Source: Planctomyces sp. SH-PL62
Lineage (GTDB): Bacteria > Planctomycetota > Planctomycetia > Planctomycetales > Planctomycetaceae
NCBI GenBank assembly: GCA_945893045.1
Contig: CAMDEA010000073.1
Coordinates: forward strand, 1 to 38,695
Length of the DNA: 38,695 nucleotides
Reading direction: 5' to 3'
The notes under the pieces are model-generated. The model saw nothing but the letters and a program-made list of their open reading frames with translations, was not told the DNA's origin and did not search any database. Made by a program: the position numbers and the translations under genes. This document shows positions 15,570-24,040 of this stretch, in pieces; the first letter of the stretch is position 1; each line of letters begins with the position of its first letter.

Positions 15570-16703
15570 ATGGCATTGCCGCTTTGCACGACACCAGACG
15601 ACGTTAAAAAAATGGTCGCCTTCCTTTCGCGAAAGCCGTCGGGAGTTGGAATTGATGACGCAAGGAAGGTGCTTGGCGAGACTCTAGTCGACAATCGGAA
15701 GATCGCGACCTTGCAGGCCCTTCACATCGTTCATCGCGAAAATGGAAAATTGAAATTAACGCAAGACATTGGACGCGTTCTTTCCAGGGCCAACGACCAA
15801 GAGTTTGCTGAACTACTGCGCAAAACTTTGGCAGGCATTCCCGCATATTCATCCTGCCTTGAGTGGACTTATCACAAGAATCTTTCCGAACTGACGACCG
15901 CGGACCTTGGTGCGTTTTGGCATGATCACTTTAGAGAGGAGCTGGGAACGGAGATTGAACGAGAAATTACACAACGCGCGGTGTGTTTCTTTCAGCTCGC
16001 CTCAGGGGCGGCATTGGGAAAGTTTCTAGTTGGCCGAAAGGGACAACAAACAAGGCTTGTCGTAGACCGCGCCGCAATTGAAGTGTTCTTGCACGCAGGC
16101 CAGTTTGATGATCTCGCAGAAGAGAGCCTGTCCGGAGTTGGAGCCACGACGCAAGAACTCGACGCGAACCAAGCAGACGACGCGTTGGCCAAATCTTCGC
16201 AGTCAGTCACAGCCGCGCTGCTTAGTCCCTCATCCAAAGCAGTCAATGAAGTCATAGACAACGCCGGTGGCAATGGAATTTTTGTTGGACATGGAAAGAA
16301 CAAGAAGCCACTTGAGCAACTCAAAGTGATTCTTGACCAATTCAAGATTCCATATCGCGTTGCGGTCGAAGAGCCAAATCTCGGACGCCCGATCAGTGAG
16401 AAGGTCCGGGAGACAATGAGGTCGTGCGATTGCGCGATCCTCATCTTCACGGCTGACGAAGAACTGTTTGACAAAGACGGGCACTCAATTTGGCGACCAA
16501 GCGAAAATGTGGTGCATGAACTCGGGGCATCTGGCCTGCTGTTCGGAAAACGAATCGTCATTTTGAAGGAAGACGGAGTTAGCTTCCCAAGCAACTTCAG
16601 AGATATTGGCTACATTTCGTTTTCGAAAGATGAGTTAAACGCCAAAGCGATGGATGTCTTAAAGGAACTAATCGGCTTTGGAATCGTTAAGGTGACGACC
16701 TAG
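15570..16703 (+). CDS. TIR-like (CAP12/PCTIR type) NADase effector, probable anti-phage protein
   Basis: The product is 377 aa from the ATG at 15570, with AAGGGAG as ribosome-binding site. Residues 1-180 form a helical N-terminal region opening MALPLCTTPDDVKKMVAFL, with winged-helix-like character that recalls DUF5343 proteins. A linker (about 180-230) leads to a TIR-like domain (about 236-345): GIFVGHGKNKKPLEQLK, then CAILIFTADEE, and RPSENVVHELGASG with the likely catalytic Glu317. This is the pattern of the CAP12/PCTIR family, NAD-cleaving effectors in CBASS/Pycsar and other abortive-infection systems. No nucleotide cyclase is adjacent, so the N-terminal region is the likely sensor. The gene is visibly richer in A+T than its neighbours, which suggests transfer. 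Confidence 0.82.
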   Translation: MALPLCTTPDDVKKMVAFLSRKPSGVGIDDARKVLGETLVDNRKIATLQALHIVHRENGKLKLTQDIGRVLSRANDQEFAELLRKTLAGIPAYSSCLEWTYHKNLSELTTADLGAFWHDHFREELGTEIEREITQRAVCFFQLASGAALGKFLVGRKGQQTRLVVDRAAIEVFLHAGQFDDLAEESLSGVGATTQELDANQADDALAKSSQSVTAALLSPSSKAVNEVIDNAGGNGIFVGHGKNKKPLEQLKVILDQFKIPYRVAVEEPNLGRPISEKVRETMRSCDCAILIFTADEELFDKDGHSIWRPSENVVHELGASGLLFGKRIVILKEDGVSFPSNFRDIGYISFSKDELNAKAMDVLKELIGFGIVKVTT

Positions 16704-16732
16704 ATTAGCGGCACTCTGACTCCAAAAACGTC

Positions 16733-16818
16733 TTGGTCCGCGTCTCATCCGCAGTCCAGAACCGCTGACTGTCCCCACGCGAGACGTTCTAGCCAGTCTC
16801 GCATTCACCGGCAAAGCC
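16733..16818. repeat. 86-bp direct repeat, copy 1
   Basis: This 86-bp segment recurs at 16983-17068 with about three differences, in the same orientation. It contains an internal short inverted repeat (CGTCTC / GAGACG). It begins 30 bp after the TIR gene. No ORF of note lies in 16704-17096. Confidence 0.85.
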
Positions 16819-16980
16819 CTGGAGTGCGGCGGCTTGACACCGCCCTCCATTCGTTTGGAATGACGACGTTGATGAACCAGAAAGCGAAGTTCGTCAGTCA
16901 GCTCTCGTCGCGGCGATTCTTGGACTTCGCGGATCGCTATTTCAATTGAATGGAGGGCTGCGTCGGGCCGCAGCACTCCA
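16819..16980. repeat. Inverted-repeat module between the 86-bp direct repeats
   Basis: Right after copy 1, bases 16819-16852 are an imperfect inverted copy of 16947-16980 (CTGGAGTGC at the outer ends, CCCTCCATT at the inner ends). Each arm is also partly palindromic. The core between them is about 95 bp with no gene. The whole is a direct repeat / inverted repeat / core / inverted repeat / direct repeat structure, like a small non-autonomous element. Confidence 0.7.
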
Positions 16981-16982
16981 GG

Positions 16983-17068
16983 TTGGTCCGCGTCTCGTCC
17001 GCAGTCCAGAACCGCTGGCTGTCCCCACGCGAGACGTTCTAACCAGTCTCGCATTCACCGGCAAAGCC
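16983..17068. repeat. 86-bp direct repeat, copy 2
   Basis: Second copy of the repeat at 16733-16818, offset by exactly 250 bp. It ends 28 bp before the stop of the RND permease gene. Confidence 0.85.
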
Positions 17069-17096
17069 GCGTCGGCCGACGGGAGTTGCGCCGATC

Positions 17097-20000
17097 TCAT
17101 TCATGGCCGTGTGCGATATCGACAGCGGTGCCTGACGACTCCGACGGCGCGGGCGGCGCGGCCTTCTTCCCGCCGAACTCCGACAGCCAGTCGATGACGT
17201 AATAAAACACGGGCGTCAGGAAGATGCCGAAGGTGGTGACTCCCAACATGCCGAAGAACACCGCGACGCCGAGCGTACGGCGCATCTCGAAGCCGGCTCC
17301 GTGAGAGACGATCAGCGGGCAGACACCCAGGATGAATGCGAACGAGGTCATGATGATCGGGCGCAGACGATTCGTGGAGGCGTTGACGGCCGCGTCGAAG
17401 CGGGACTGGCCACTCGACTTGAGATGCCGCGCGGTTTCGACGATCAGGATCGCGTTCTTCGCGGCCAGGCCCACCAGCACGATGAAGCCGACTTGCACGA
17501 AGATGTTGATATCCAGCTTAAACATCCACAGGCCGATGACCGCGCTCAGCAAGCACATCGGCACGACCAGCAGCACGGCCATCGGCATCGACCAGCTTTC
17601 GTATTGAGCGGACAGCACTTGAAACACCAGCAGGATCGCGCCGATGAACGCGAAGATCGCGGCGCTCCCTTCGAGCAGTTGCAAGTACGTCAGTTCGGTC
17701 CATTCGAACTTGAGGTCCGACGAGAGTTCGGCTTTCGCGGTCTCTTCCATCAGCTTGATGACTTGGCCGGAGCTGACGCCGGGGAGCGAGCCGCCGTTGA
17801 TCGACGCGGCTGTGCGGGTGTTGTAGCGCGTGATCATGGCCGGGCCGCCGATCTCTTTGATTTCGACGAGCGTTCCCAACGGCACCATGTCGCCGCCAGC
17901 GTTCTTGACCTTCAACGCCTTCACGTCTTCGGGGCGGATGCGGAAGTTCGCGTCGGCCTGCAAGTTGACCTGCCACGTCCGGCCGAATCGGTTGAAGTCG
18001 TTGACGTAATACCCGCCGAGATACACCGACAGCGCGGTGAAGACATCGTTGAGCGGCACGCCCATCGACTTGCACTTGGTGCGGTCCACGTCGATGTAAA
18101 GCTGCGGCGTATTCGAGCGGAAGCTATTGAAGAGGCCGACAAGACCGGGTTGCTCGTTCCCTTTTGCCGCGAGGTTGTCCGCCTGAGCTTGCAGCGCCGC
18201 GAGTTCGCCGCCGCTCAAGTCTTCGACCATCAGCTTGAAGCCACCCGCGCTGCCGAGTCCATCGACCGGTGGTGCTCCGAAGACCGCGACCTGAGCTTCC
18301 AAGATCTCTGCGAAACACTTCGCTCGGATCTTCTGGCCGATCGTTGCCGAGTACAGCTCCGGCCCGTGCCGATGCTCGAACTCATCGAGAATCACGAACA
18401 TCGAACCGAAGTTCGAGTTCACCGCATTGAGCACGAACGACTGCCCCGGAATGCCAATCGTGTGCGTGACCCCTTCGGTCTCCTGAGCGATCTTCTCGAC
18501 CTGCTTCATGACCTCAACCGTTCGCTCCAGCGAGGCCGAGTCGGGCAACTGCACGTTGACGATCAAGTAACCCTTATCTTGGTTCGGAATGAACCCGACT
18601 GGCGTGTGTGTCAGTCCGAAGTACGTCCCGCCGAGCAGTCCGCCGTAAATCAGCAGCACGATCATGCACAGCCGCAGCGACCACGCGATCATCCGGCCGT
18701 AAATCTTGGTGATCCAATCAAAGCCGCGATTGAACCACTTGAAGAAGACCGACAGCGCGGCGTTCGCTCGCTTGGCGAACATCGCACCGACGACCGCACC
18801 GGGCACGGCCAGTCCCAACGTGACCGCCCATTGCACGACAGATGATGAGCCTTCCAGCTTCGTGCCGATCAGCCCGGACAGAAGATGCTCGCTGAACCAG
18901 CCAAGCAGCGCCGCATAGCCCCACCACGGCAACGCTTCGAGCGCATCTCCGTGCTTGCGATCCTTGAAAATCTGCACGGCGCGTGCGGGAGTCATCGTCA
19001 TCGCGTTGATCGCCGAGATGATCATCGACGCGGAAATCGTCAACGCAAACTGCCGGTAGAACTGGCCGCTGATGCCGCCCAGAAAGGCACTCGGCAGGAA
19101 CACCGAACTGAGCACCAGCGTGATGGCGATGATTGGCCCGGTGATCTCGTTCATCGCGTTGATCGTCGCCGTCCGAGCGTCCTGGCCCTTCGCCAGCCAG
19201 ACTTCGATGTTCTCCAGCACGACGATCGCATCATCGACGACGATGCCGATCGCCAGCACCAGTCCGAACAGCGTCAAGTTATTCAGCGTGAAGCCCAGAG
19301 CCGCCATCACCGCCAGCGTGCCGATCAGCGACACCGGCACGTCGATCATCGGCAGGATCATCGACTTCCAATCTTGCAGGAACAGCAGCACGACAATCGC
19401 GACCAGGATGATCGCGTCGCGGAGCGCGTGAAAGACTTCCTCGACCGACTGCTTGATGAACGGCGTCGTGTCGTAGGCAATGTTGAAACGCACGCCCGAC
19501 TTGAATCCCTGCTGGCTCTCGGCGAGTTGCTTCATCGTGGCGCGAATGCTCTCGGCGACCTCCAGTGCGTTCGAGCCGGGCAACTGATAGATCGCCAAAC
19601 CGACCGACGGCTGTCCGTCGAGCGTGCATTGCGTGTCCTGATTCTTGGCTCCGAGTTCCAATCGGCCGACGTCTCGCAGCCGCGTGATCTGACCGGACTC
19701 TCCGGTCTTGATGATGATCTGCTCGAACTGCTCCGATTCGGTCAGCCGGCCCAGCGTCGAAAGGATGTATTGAAAGTCCTGACCGCTGGGGACCGGCGGC
19801 TGCCCAATCCGCCCGGCCGCAACCTGCACGTTCTGTTCTTTGAGCGCGTTGACCACATCGCTGGCCGTCATCCCGCGAGCGGCCAATCGCTCGGGATTGA
19901 GCCACACGCGCATGCTGTAGTCTTGCTGACCGAGAAAGCTCACATCGCCGACGCCGTTCAATCGCAGCAACTCGTCGCGGATGTAGACGGTCGCGTAGTT

Positions 20001-20486
20001 GCTGAGATAAAGCTGATCGTAGATCGGCTGGTTCGTCGCTTTGTCGATGTCAGAGAACAAGTTGACGACCAACAAGATGCTCGGCGATTTCTTTTTGGTG
20101 CTGACGCCGGTGGTCTTCACGACGTCGGGCAGCTTGGGCAACGCCAGCGACACGCGGTTCTGCACCAGCACCTGAGCCATATCCAGATTTGTGCCGAGCT
20201 TAAACGTCACCGTCAGGTTGTATCCGCCGTCGTTCGTCGACTGCGACGACATGTAAAGCATGTTCTCGACACCGTTGACCTCCTGCTCAATCGGCGCGGC
20301 CACGGTCTCCTGCACGACCCGCGCGTTGGCTCCGGGATACACCGCCGAGACCGACACCGTCGGCGGCGCGATCTCTGGATATTGAGCAATCGGCAACGTC
20401 AGCAACGCCGCCCCGCCCGCGAAGACGATGACCAGCGAAATGACGATCGCGAACACTGGCCGATCAATAAAAAACTTGGAGAGCAT
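17097..20486 (-). CDS. RND multidrug efflux permease (HAE1/AcrB family)
   Basis: The product is 1129 aa. The N terminus MLSKFFIDRPVFA is the standard HAE1 opening, so the ATG at 20486 is preferred to a GTG nine bases upstream. The proton-relay residues are present: D418 and D419 in GIVVDDAIVV (transmembrane helix 4) and K1010 in LVGLAAKNAILIVE (helix 10). It is longer than AcrB-type proteins because of an insertion of about 70 residues after helix 6 (from about DALEALPWWGYAALLGW), which adds hydrophobic segments. It exports drugs or other hydrophobic compounds with the adaptor encoded 90 bp upstream; no outer-membrane channel gene is in the window. Confidence 0.95.
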   Translation of the reverse strand: MLSKFFIDRPVFAIVISLVIVFAGGAALLTLPIAQYPEIAPPTVSVSAVYPGANARVVQETVAAPIEQEVNGVENMLYMSSQSTNDGGYNLTVTFKLGTNLDMAQVLVQNRVSLALPKLPDVVKTTGVSTKKKSPSILLVVNLFSDIDKATNQPIYDQLYLSNYATVYIRDELLRLNGVGDVSFLGQQDYSMRVWLNPERLAARGMTASDVVNALKEQNVQVAAGRIGQPPVPSGQDFQYILSTLGRLTESEQFEQIIIKTGESGQITRLRDVGRLELGAKNQDTQCTLDGQPSVGLAIYQLPGSNALEVAESIRATMKQLAESQQGFKSGVRFNIAYDTTPFIKQSVEEVFHALRDAIILVAIVVLLFLQDWKSMILPMIDVPVSLIGTLAVMAALGFTLNNLTLFGLVLAIGIVVDDAIVVLENIEVWLAKGQDARTATINAMNEITGPIIAITLVLSSVFLPSAFLGGISGQFYRQFALTISASMIISAINAMTMTPARAVQIFKDRKHGDALEALPWWGYAALLGWFSEHLLSGLIGTKLEGSSSVVQWAVTLGLAVPGAVVGAMFAKRANAALSVFFKWFNRGFDWITKIYGRMIAWSLRLCMIVLLIYGGLLGGTYFGLTHTPVGFIPNQDKGYLIVNVQLPDSASLERTVEVMKQVEKIAQETEGVTHTIGIPGQSFVLNAVNSNFGSMFVILDEFEHRHGPELYSATIGQKIRAKCFAEILEAQVAVFGAPPVDGLGSAGGFKLMVEDLSGGELAALQAQADNLAAKGNEQPGLVGLFNSFRSNTPQLYIDVDRTKCKSMGVPLNDVFTALSVYLGGYYVNDFNRFGRTWQVNLQADANFRIRPEDVKALKVKNAGGDMVPLGTLVEIKEIGGPAMITRYNTRTAASINGGSLPGVSSGQVIKLMEETAKAELSSDLKFEWTELTYLQLLEGSAAIFAFIGAILLVFQVLSAQYESWSMPMAVLLVVPMCLLSAVIGLWMFKLDINIFVQVGFIVLVGLAAKNAILIVETARHLKSSGQSRFDAAVNASTNRLRPIIMTSFAFILGVCPLIVSHGAGFEMRRTLGVAVFFGMLGVTTFGIFLTPVFYYVIDWLSEFGGKKAAPPAPSESSGTAVDIAHGHE

Positions 20487-20526
20487 GTGAGTCACCGATT
20501 TCCGTTGAGCGTTCAGGAATGCGCAT

Positions 20527-20580
20527 CATGATTTTGTGATCCATGATTTTGTTGGCAAAATCATGGCACACAAAATCATG
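20527..20580. repeat. CATGATTTTG inverted repeat between adaptor and permease genes
   Basis: The unit CATGATTTTG occurs twice in one orientation and twice inverted (CAAAATCATG) within 54 bp, so nested hairpins can form. It fills most of the gap between the two RND genes and overlaps the adaptor's TGA stop. It could tune permease expression relative to the adaptor. Unlike the other elements it is A+T rich. Confidence 0.8.
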
Positions 20581-21757
20581 GTTTTGCGGCAGCCGTTTGA
20601 GGATCGACCTTGGCTCCTGGACGGACACGTTGCAGGCCGTTGGTGACGATTCGCTCGCTGGCTTGCAGGCCGTCGGTGATCACACGCAGCCCATCTTGCA
20701 GGCGGCCGAGCGTGACTCGGCGATAGACGACTTCGTTGTTCTCGTTCACGACATAGACGAACGACTGCACGAGATCGCGGCCGATGGCGCGTTCAGGAAT
20801 CAGCAGCGCCTTGTGCGGTTCGCCCAGCGGCAAGCGGACTCGCGCGAACATGCCGGGGGCGAGCGATCGCGGACCTCGTTCCGGCTTCGGATTGGCGAAC
20901 ACACCGCGGACACGCATCGTTCCGGTGTTGGGATCGACTCGGTTCTCGACGTAATCGAGCTTCCCGGGGAACGAGTACCCGGTCTCGTTCGCGAGCCCCA
21001 TCAGCAACGGGATCTCACGCTTCTCCGGTCCTTCGAGTTTCCCTTCGCGCACGAGCTGTTGCAGCTTGAGCAACGTCGGCTCGTCGATATCGAAATAGAG
21101 GTAAACCGGATCGACCGACACGATGCTTGTCAGCGTCCCGGTTGTCGGAGTGATCAGATCACCGACTGAGGGAATCGACCGGCTGATGCGTCCGTTGATC
21201 GGAGCGGTGATCTTCGCGAACTCCAAATCCAGCTTCGCCTGAGCAATCGACGCCGCGGCGACTTGAATCGAGGCGACGGCCTCAGCGTTTTGCCCCACAT
21301 CCCGCTCCAAGTCGCGAGCGGTGGCGGCCTTCTTCGTGACCAAATCCTCTGTTCGAGCCAACTCGGCTGCCGTCGTTTTCTGCCGCGCTGTGGCCTGCGC
21401 GAACTGCGCTTCGGCCGACGCCAGTGTGTTCTGATACGGCCGCTCGTCGATCTCAAAGAGCAGGTCGCCCGCTTTGACTTCGGCACCGAGTTCGATGCTC
21501 GGATCAAACGCGATCTTCATCAGATACCCGCTGGCCCGAGCCCGAATCTCGATCGACTCGACCGCATCCAGTCGCCCGGTGAAGTCTTGAAAGTCGGTCA
21601 CCTCTTGTTCGGCCGGCGCAGCGACCACCACTTTGACCGGCGGAGCGGCGGGCTTTTCAGCGGCGCTGTTGGACTTCTCGCAGCCAGCAGAACACGCCGC
21701 CAACAACACCGACGCGCACAACGGGAGCGCGGCGGCAAATCTTCGTTCTGGAATCAT
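20576..21757 (-). CDS. RND efflux periplasmic adaptor (membrane fusion lipoprotein)
   Basis: The product is 393 aa. A lipobox LLAAC gives a lipidated Cys22. It has the biotinyl-lipoyl half-motifs (ARASGYLMKI at about 73 and AKITAPINGRISR further on) flanking a coiled-coil hairpin (about 105-180), then a beta-barrel region (VYLYFDIDEPTLLKL) and a membrane-proximal domain. This is the AcrA/MexA family. It forms an operon with the downstream permease gene. The C terminus ends inside the CATGATTTTG repeat. Confidence 0.94.
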   Translation of the reverse strand: MIPERRFAAALPLCASVLLAACSAGCEKSNSAAEKPAAPPVKVVVAAPAEQEVTDFQDFTGRLDAVESIEIRARASGYLMKIAFDPSIELGAEVKAGDLLFEIDERPYQNTLASAEAQFAQATARQKTTAAELARTEDLVTKKAATARDLERDVGQNAEAVASIQVAAASIAQAKLDLEFAKITAPINGRISRSIPSVGDLITPTTGTLTSIVSVDPVYLYFDIDEPTLLKLQQLVREGKLEGPEKREIPLLMGLANETGYSFPGKLDYVENRVDPNTGTMRVRGVFANPKPERGPRSLAPGMFARVRLPLGEPHKALLIPERAIGRDLVQSFVYVVNENNEVVYRRVTLGRLQDGLRVITDGLQASERIVTNGLQRVRPGAKVDPQTAAAKP

Positions 21758-21849
21758 GATGTGGTCTCAAGGAGTTTCCGGAGAAGACAGCGATTGCTGT
21801 CGAGCAGGATTCTCACGGTCATGCGTCAAAGATTCAAACGTTGCAGCAC

Positions 21850-21940
21850 GTAGGTTGGGACTCGGTCCCGACCAATCGCGAAGAGTCTTGAGCCGATTCG
21901 CGTCTGCGCTTCGATTGGGTCGGGACGGAGTCCCACCCTA
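21850..21940. repeat. REPIN-like element upstream of the RND operon
   Basis: GTAG at 21850; the other end reads CCTA(T), a near match. The palindromes are GGGAC-TCG-GTCCC and GGGAC-GGA-GTCCC, with complementarity reaching inward through CAATCG / CGATTG. It lies in the gap between lpxB and the adaptor gene and shares its core with 14240-14296. The rest of 21758-21960 holds no gene. Confidence 0.82.
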
Positions 21941-21960
21941 TTTGGCGGCGTGATTTGTGA

Positions 21961-23133
21961 TCAGGCAGCCTTCGCGGCGAACTGAGTCTCGGTCGGAGCC
22001 AAGCGATTGAGCAGGAACTCGGCGACGCGGTGGGTCGCTCCGGTTTGGACGTAGCGTTCGCGGAGTTCGGCCATCTCATGCTGTGCCGCGATCAGGCGTT
22101 CGTCCACGCTCAGCCAACCGTGCAAGACTTCGGTCAGCGGTGTCAGCAATTTCTTTTGGCCACCGACGAAGATGAACTCCGGCATGACCTCGCGATCCAC
22201 GAACAGGTTTGGCAGCGAGGCGTATTTCGCCTTCACCAAGATGCGGCCGATCCGATAGGTCAGCCAGTCACACCAATAGACCACAGCGGCTGGCTTGCCG
22301 CGTGCCAACACTTCCAGGCTGACCGATCCGGAGACCATCAAACAGAATTCGCCGGTTTGGATGACCTCCGGCGTCTTGCCGACAAACAGATGAACCGGCA
22401 GGCGGCTCCCTTTCGTCATCAAGTGCGCGCTGCAAAATTGGCGGTGCTTTTCTTTGTAGCACGCAACCAGGAATCGGACGTTGGGATGCCGTTCGTGCAG
22501 CCGGCGCATGACCTCGACCATGTTCGGAAAGTTGTGCCGCACTTCGCTGTCTCGCGAGCCGGGGAGGATCGCCACGTTGCGATGCTTCGGTGACGACCAG
22601 CCTTCGACGAAGTCTTCGTCGAGGCGATGTTCGGTGACTTCATCGAAGAACGGATGACCGACGTACTCAACCCTCACACCTCGCTTGGCGTACCAAGCTG
22701 GCTCGAAGGGCAAACAACAAAGAACGTCATCCACGTTGCGGCGGATACGCTCGATGCGACTCTCCTTCCAGGCCCACAGTTGCGGCGGCACATAAAAAAT
22801 GACGCGCACGCCGGCTCGCTTGGCGTACTTCGCGATGAACCAGTTGAAGCCGGAGAAGTCGATCATCACCACCGCATCGGGACGCTGCTCTTCAAAGTAC
22901 CGCTTCGCCCTCCGCACCAGTTTGAAAACTCTCCACAGCAGCGGAATGACGACGAAGATCCCCATCACCGCCATGTCGGTCAGACGATAGTGCAGCTCGC
23001 AACCGGCGGCCCGCATCTCTTCCCCACCGTATCCGACGCAACGAATCCCCGGCCGACGCCGCTGCAATTCACGAATCAGATGCGCGGCATGTTGATCGCC
23101 GCTTGGCTCGCCGACGGAAAAGAACAAGTGCAT
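21961..23133 (-). CDS. lpxB: Lipid-A-disaccharide synthase
   Basis: The product is 390 aa, the usual length. It makes lipid A disaccharide from UDP-2,3-diacylglucosamine and lipid X at the inner membrane. Family motifs are visible: GEPSGDQHAAHLI at the N terminus, IDFSGFNW, VPPQLWAWKESR, and LPGSRDSEV for the nucleotide-sugar site. The ATG at 23133 is chosen over the upstream ATG because it opens directly into MHLFFSVGEPSGD and has AAAGGA upstream. Its presence supports an LPS-type outer membrane. Confidence 0.93.
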   Translation of the reverse strand: MHLFFSVGEPSGDQHAAHLIRELQRRRPGIRCVGYGGEEMRAAGCELHYRLTDMAVMGIFVVIPLLWRVFKLVRRAKRYFEEQRPDAVVMIDFSGFNWFIAKYAKRAGVRVIFYVPPQLWAWKESRIERIRRNVDDVLCCLPFEPAWYAKRGVRVEYVGHPFFDEVTEHRLDEDFVEGWSSPKHRNVAILPGSRDSEVRHNFPNMVEVMRRLHERHPNVRFLVACYKEKHRQFCSAHLMTKGSRLPVHLFVGKTPEVIQTGEFCLMVSGSVSLEVLARGKPAAVVYWCDWLTYRIGRILVKAKYASLPNLFVDREVMPEFIFVGGQKKLLTPLTEVLHGWLSVDERLIAAQHEMAELRERYVQTGATHRVAEFLLNRLAPTETQFAAKAA

Positions 23134-23158
23134 GAGCGATTCCTTTCGCATGTTCCAC

Positions 23159-23265
23159 CGCAAGCCAGTCTCTCCGAGTCTGGTTGATTGCTCGTGGCGA
23201 TCACCGCTGTCCGAACGGCCGACCACAAACGCAATCGGTCAGTCCGACTTGGCGGGCTGACCTAC
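23159..23265. repeat. Degenerate paired palindrome upstream of lpxB
   Basis: A palindrome CCAGTCTC-TCCG-AGTCTGG near 23165-23182 and an opposed arm ending CTAC at 23265 (GGTCAG...CTGACC) are joined by complementary GATTGC / GCAATC segments. The stems have diverged. It looks like an old GTAG-type element. The remaining bases to 23354 show no gene. Confidence 0.45.
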
Positions 23266-23354
23266 GGGGGGCGGGACAGTATTTATGGTCGCCCAGAGGG
23301 TCAAGACGGTTCGCGATTCGCTGTGGCGTGTTCGCCAAGAATTCACATTGCCGT

Positions 23355-23942
23355 TCATTGAGTTTTCGTCAGCAGCGATTCGGTCAGCTCCGCAACCTCG
23401 CGCAGGCGGCGCGATCGTGTCGGTTCATCACGCAAATCGGCCGAGCGAAACGCGGACGTCCAAACCACTTTGCGATCTCGATAAGCCACCAGCGTCACGC
23501 TGGCGACGGGATCAATACACAAACTGTCCCGATCCGCCAGAGCTTCCGGCCCAACTCCCAACGGCAAGTTGAGCTGTTGATCGAACGAGACCGTCTGCAA
23601 ATGCGGCGAGACTTTGCTCGGTTCATCGCTGAGCATGACGCCAAACGCCCGCAATCCATCCGCGCGGCGGCGATCCACCAGTTCATCGACCGCTTTGAGC
23701 ACCACGTACGATCCGGCTTCCAACCGCCGCATCACGACCATGACGACAGGACGATCTCCATTGCGGCAAACAAAACAGACCGACCGATTCATCTGCGGGC
23801 CGGTGATCGCTCGCACGAAGAACGACGGCACTTCCTTGCCGACCGCCGGGCCGGAGAGCGACGGCTTAGGTTCGTCCGCACCGCTTGCGGAATTTCTGAG
23901 CGCAACCAGACCGAGCGCGGCAATGAACTGGCGGCGGTTCAT
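23355..23942 (-). CDS. Tat-type exported thioredoxin-like protein
   Basis: The product is 195 aa. The N terminus MNRRQFIAALGLVAL carries twin Arg followed by a hydrophobic run, so Tat export is plausible. A CFVC pair (C56, C59) is followed by RNGDRPVVMVVMRR, a pattern of planctomycete thioredoxin-fold proteins with a redox-like CxxC. The start is placed at 23942 because the upstream frame overlaps the aminotransferase gene and has no signal. The partner and substrate are unknown. Confidence 0.72.
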   Translation of the reverse strand: MNRRQFIAALGLVALRNSASGADEPKPSLSGPAVGKEVPSFFVRAITGPQMNRSVCFVCRNGDRPVVMVVMRRLEAGSYVVLKAVDELVDRRRADGLRAFGVMLSDEPSKVSPHLQTVSFDQQLNLPLGVGPEALADRDSLCIDPVASVTLVAYRDRKVVWTSAFRSADLRDEPTRSRRLREVAELTESLLTKTQ

Positions 23943-23970
23943 GGGAAGCCTCGGTTTGTTTGCAAGCGAC

Positions 23971-24034
23971 GTAACCGCGTTCGCCAGAACGTGGGTCATG
24001 GGAAAGTTTTCCCGCACTCTGGCGAGTGTGGCTA
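23971..24034. repeat. REPIN-like element, CGCCAGA type
   Basis: It begins GTAA at 23971 and ends CTAC at 24034. The palindromes are CGTTC-GCCA-GAACG and CACTC-TGGC-GAGTG. It lies between the aminotransferase stop and the start of the thioredoxin-like gene, in the same transcription direction. Confidence 0.78.
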
Positions 24035-24040
24035 CGAGAT

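Noticed and set aside
15570..16703. CBASS or Pycsar operon
   Set aside because: The TIR-like effector domain fits, but no CD-NTase or nucleotide cyclase gene lies on either side, so a full two-gene system is not supported.
17301..20531. Plus-strand open frames of 514 and 548 codons opposite the RND permease gene
   Set aside because: Composition is Arg/His/Asp/Gln-rich without motifs; the minus strand encodes a complete AcrB-type protein.
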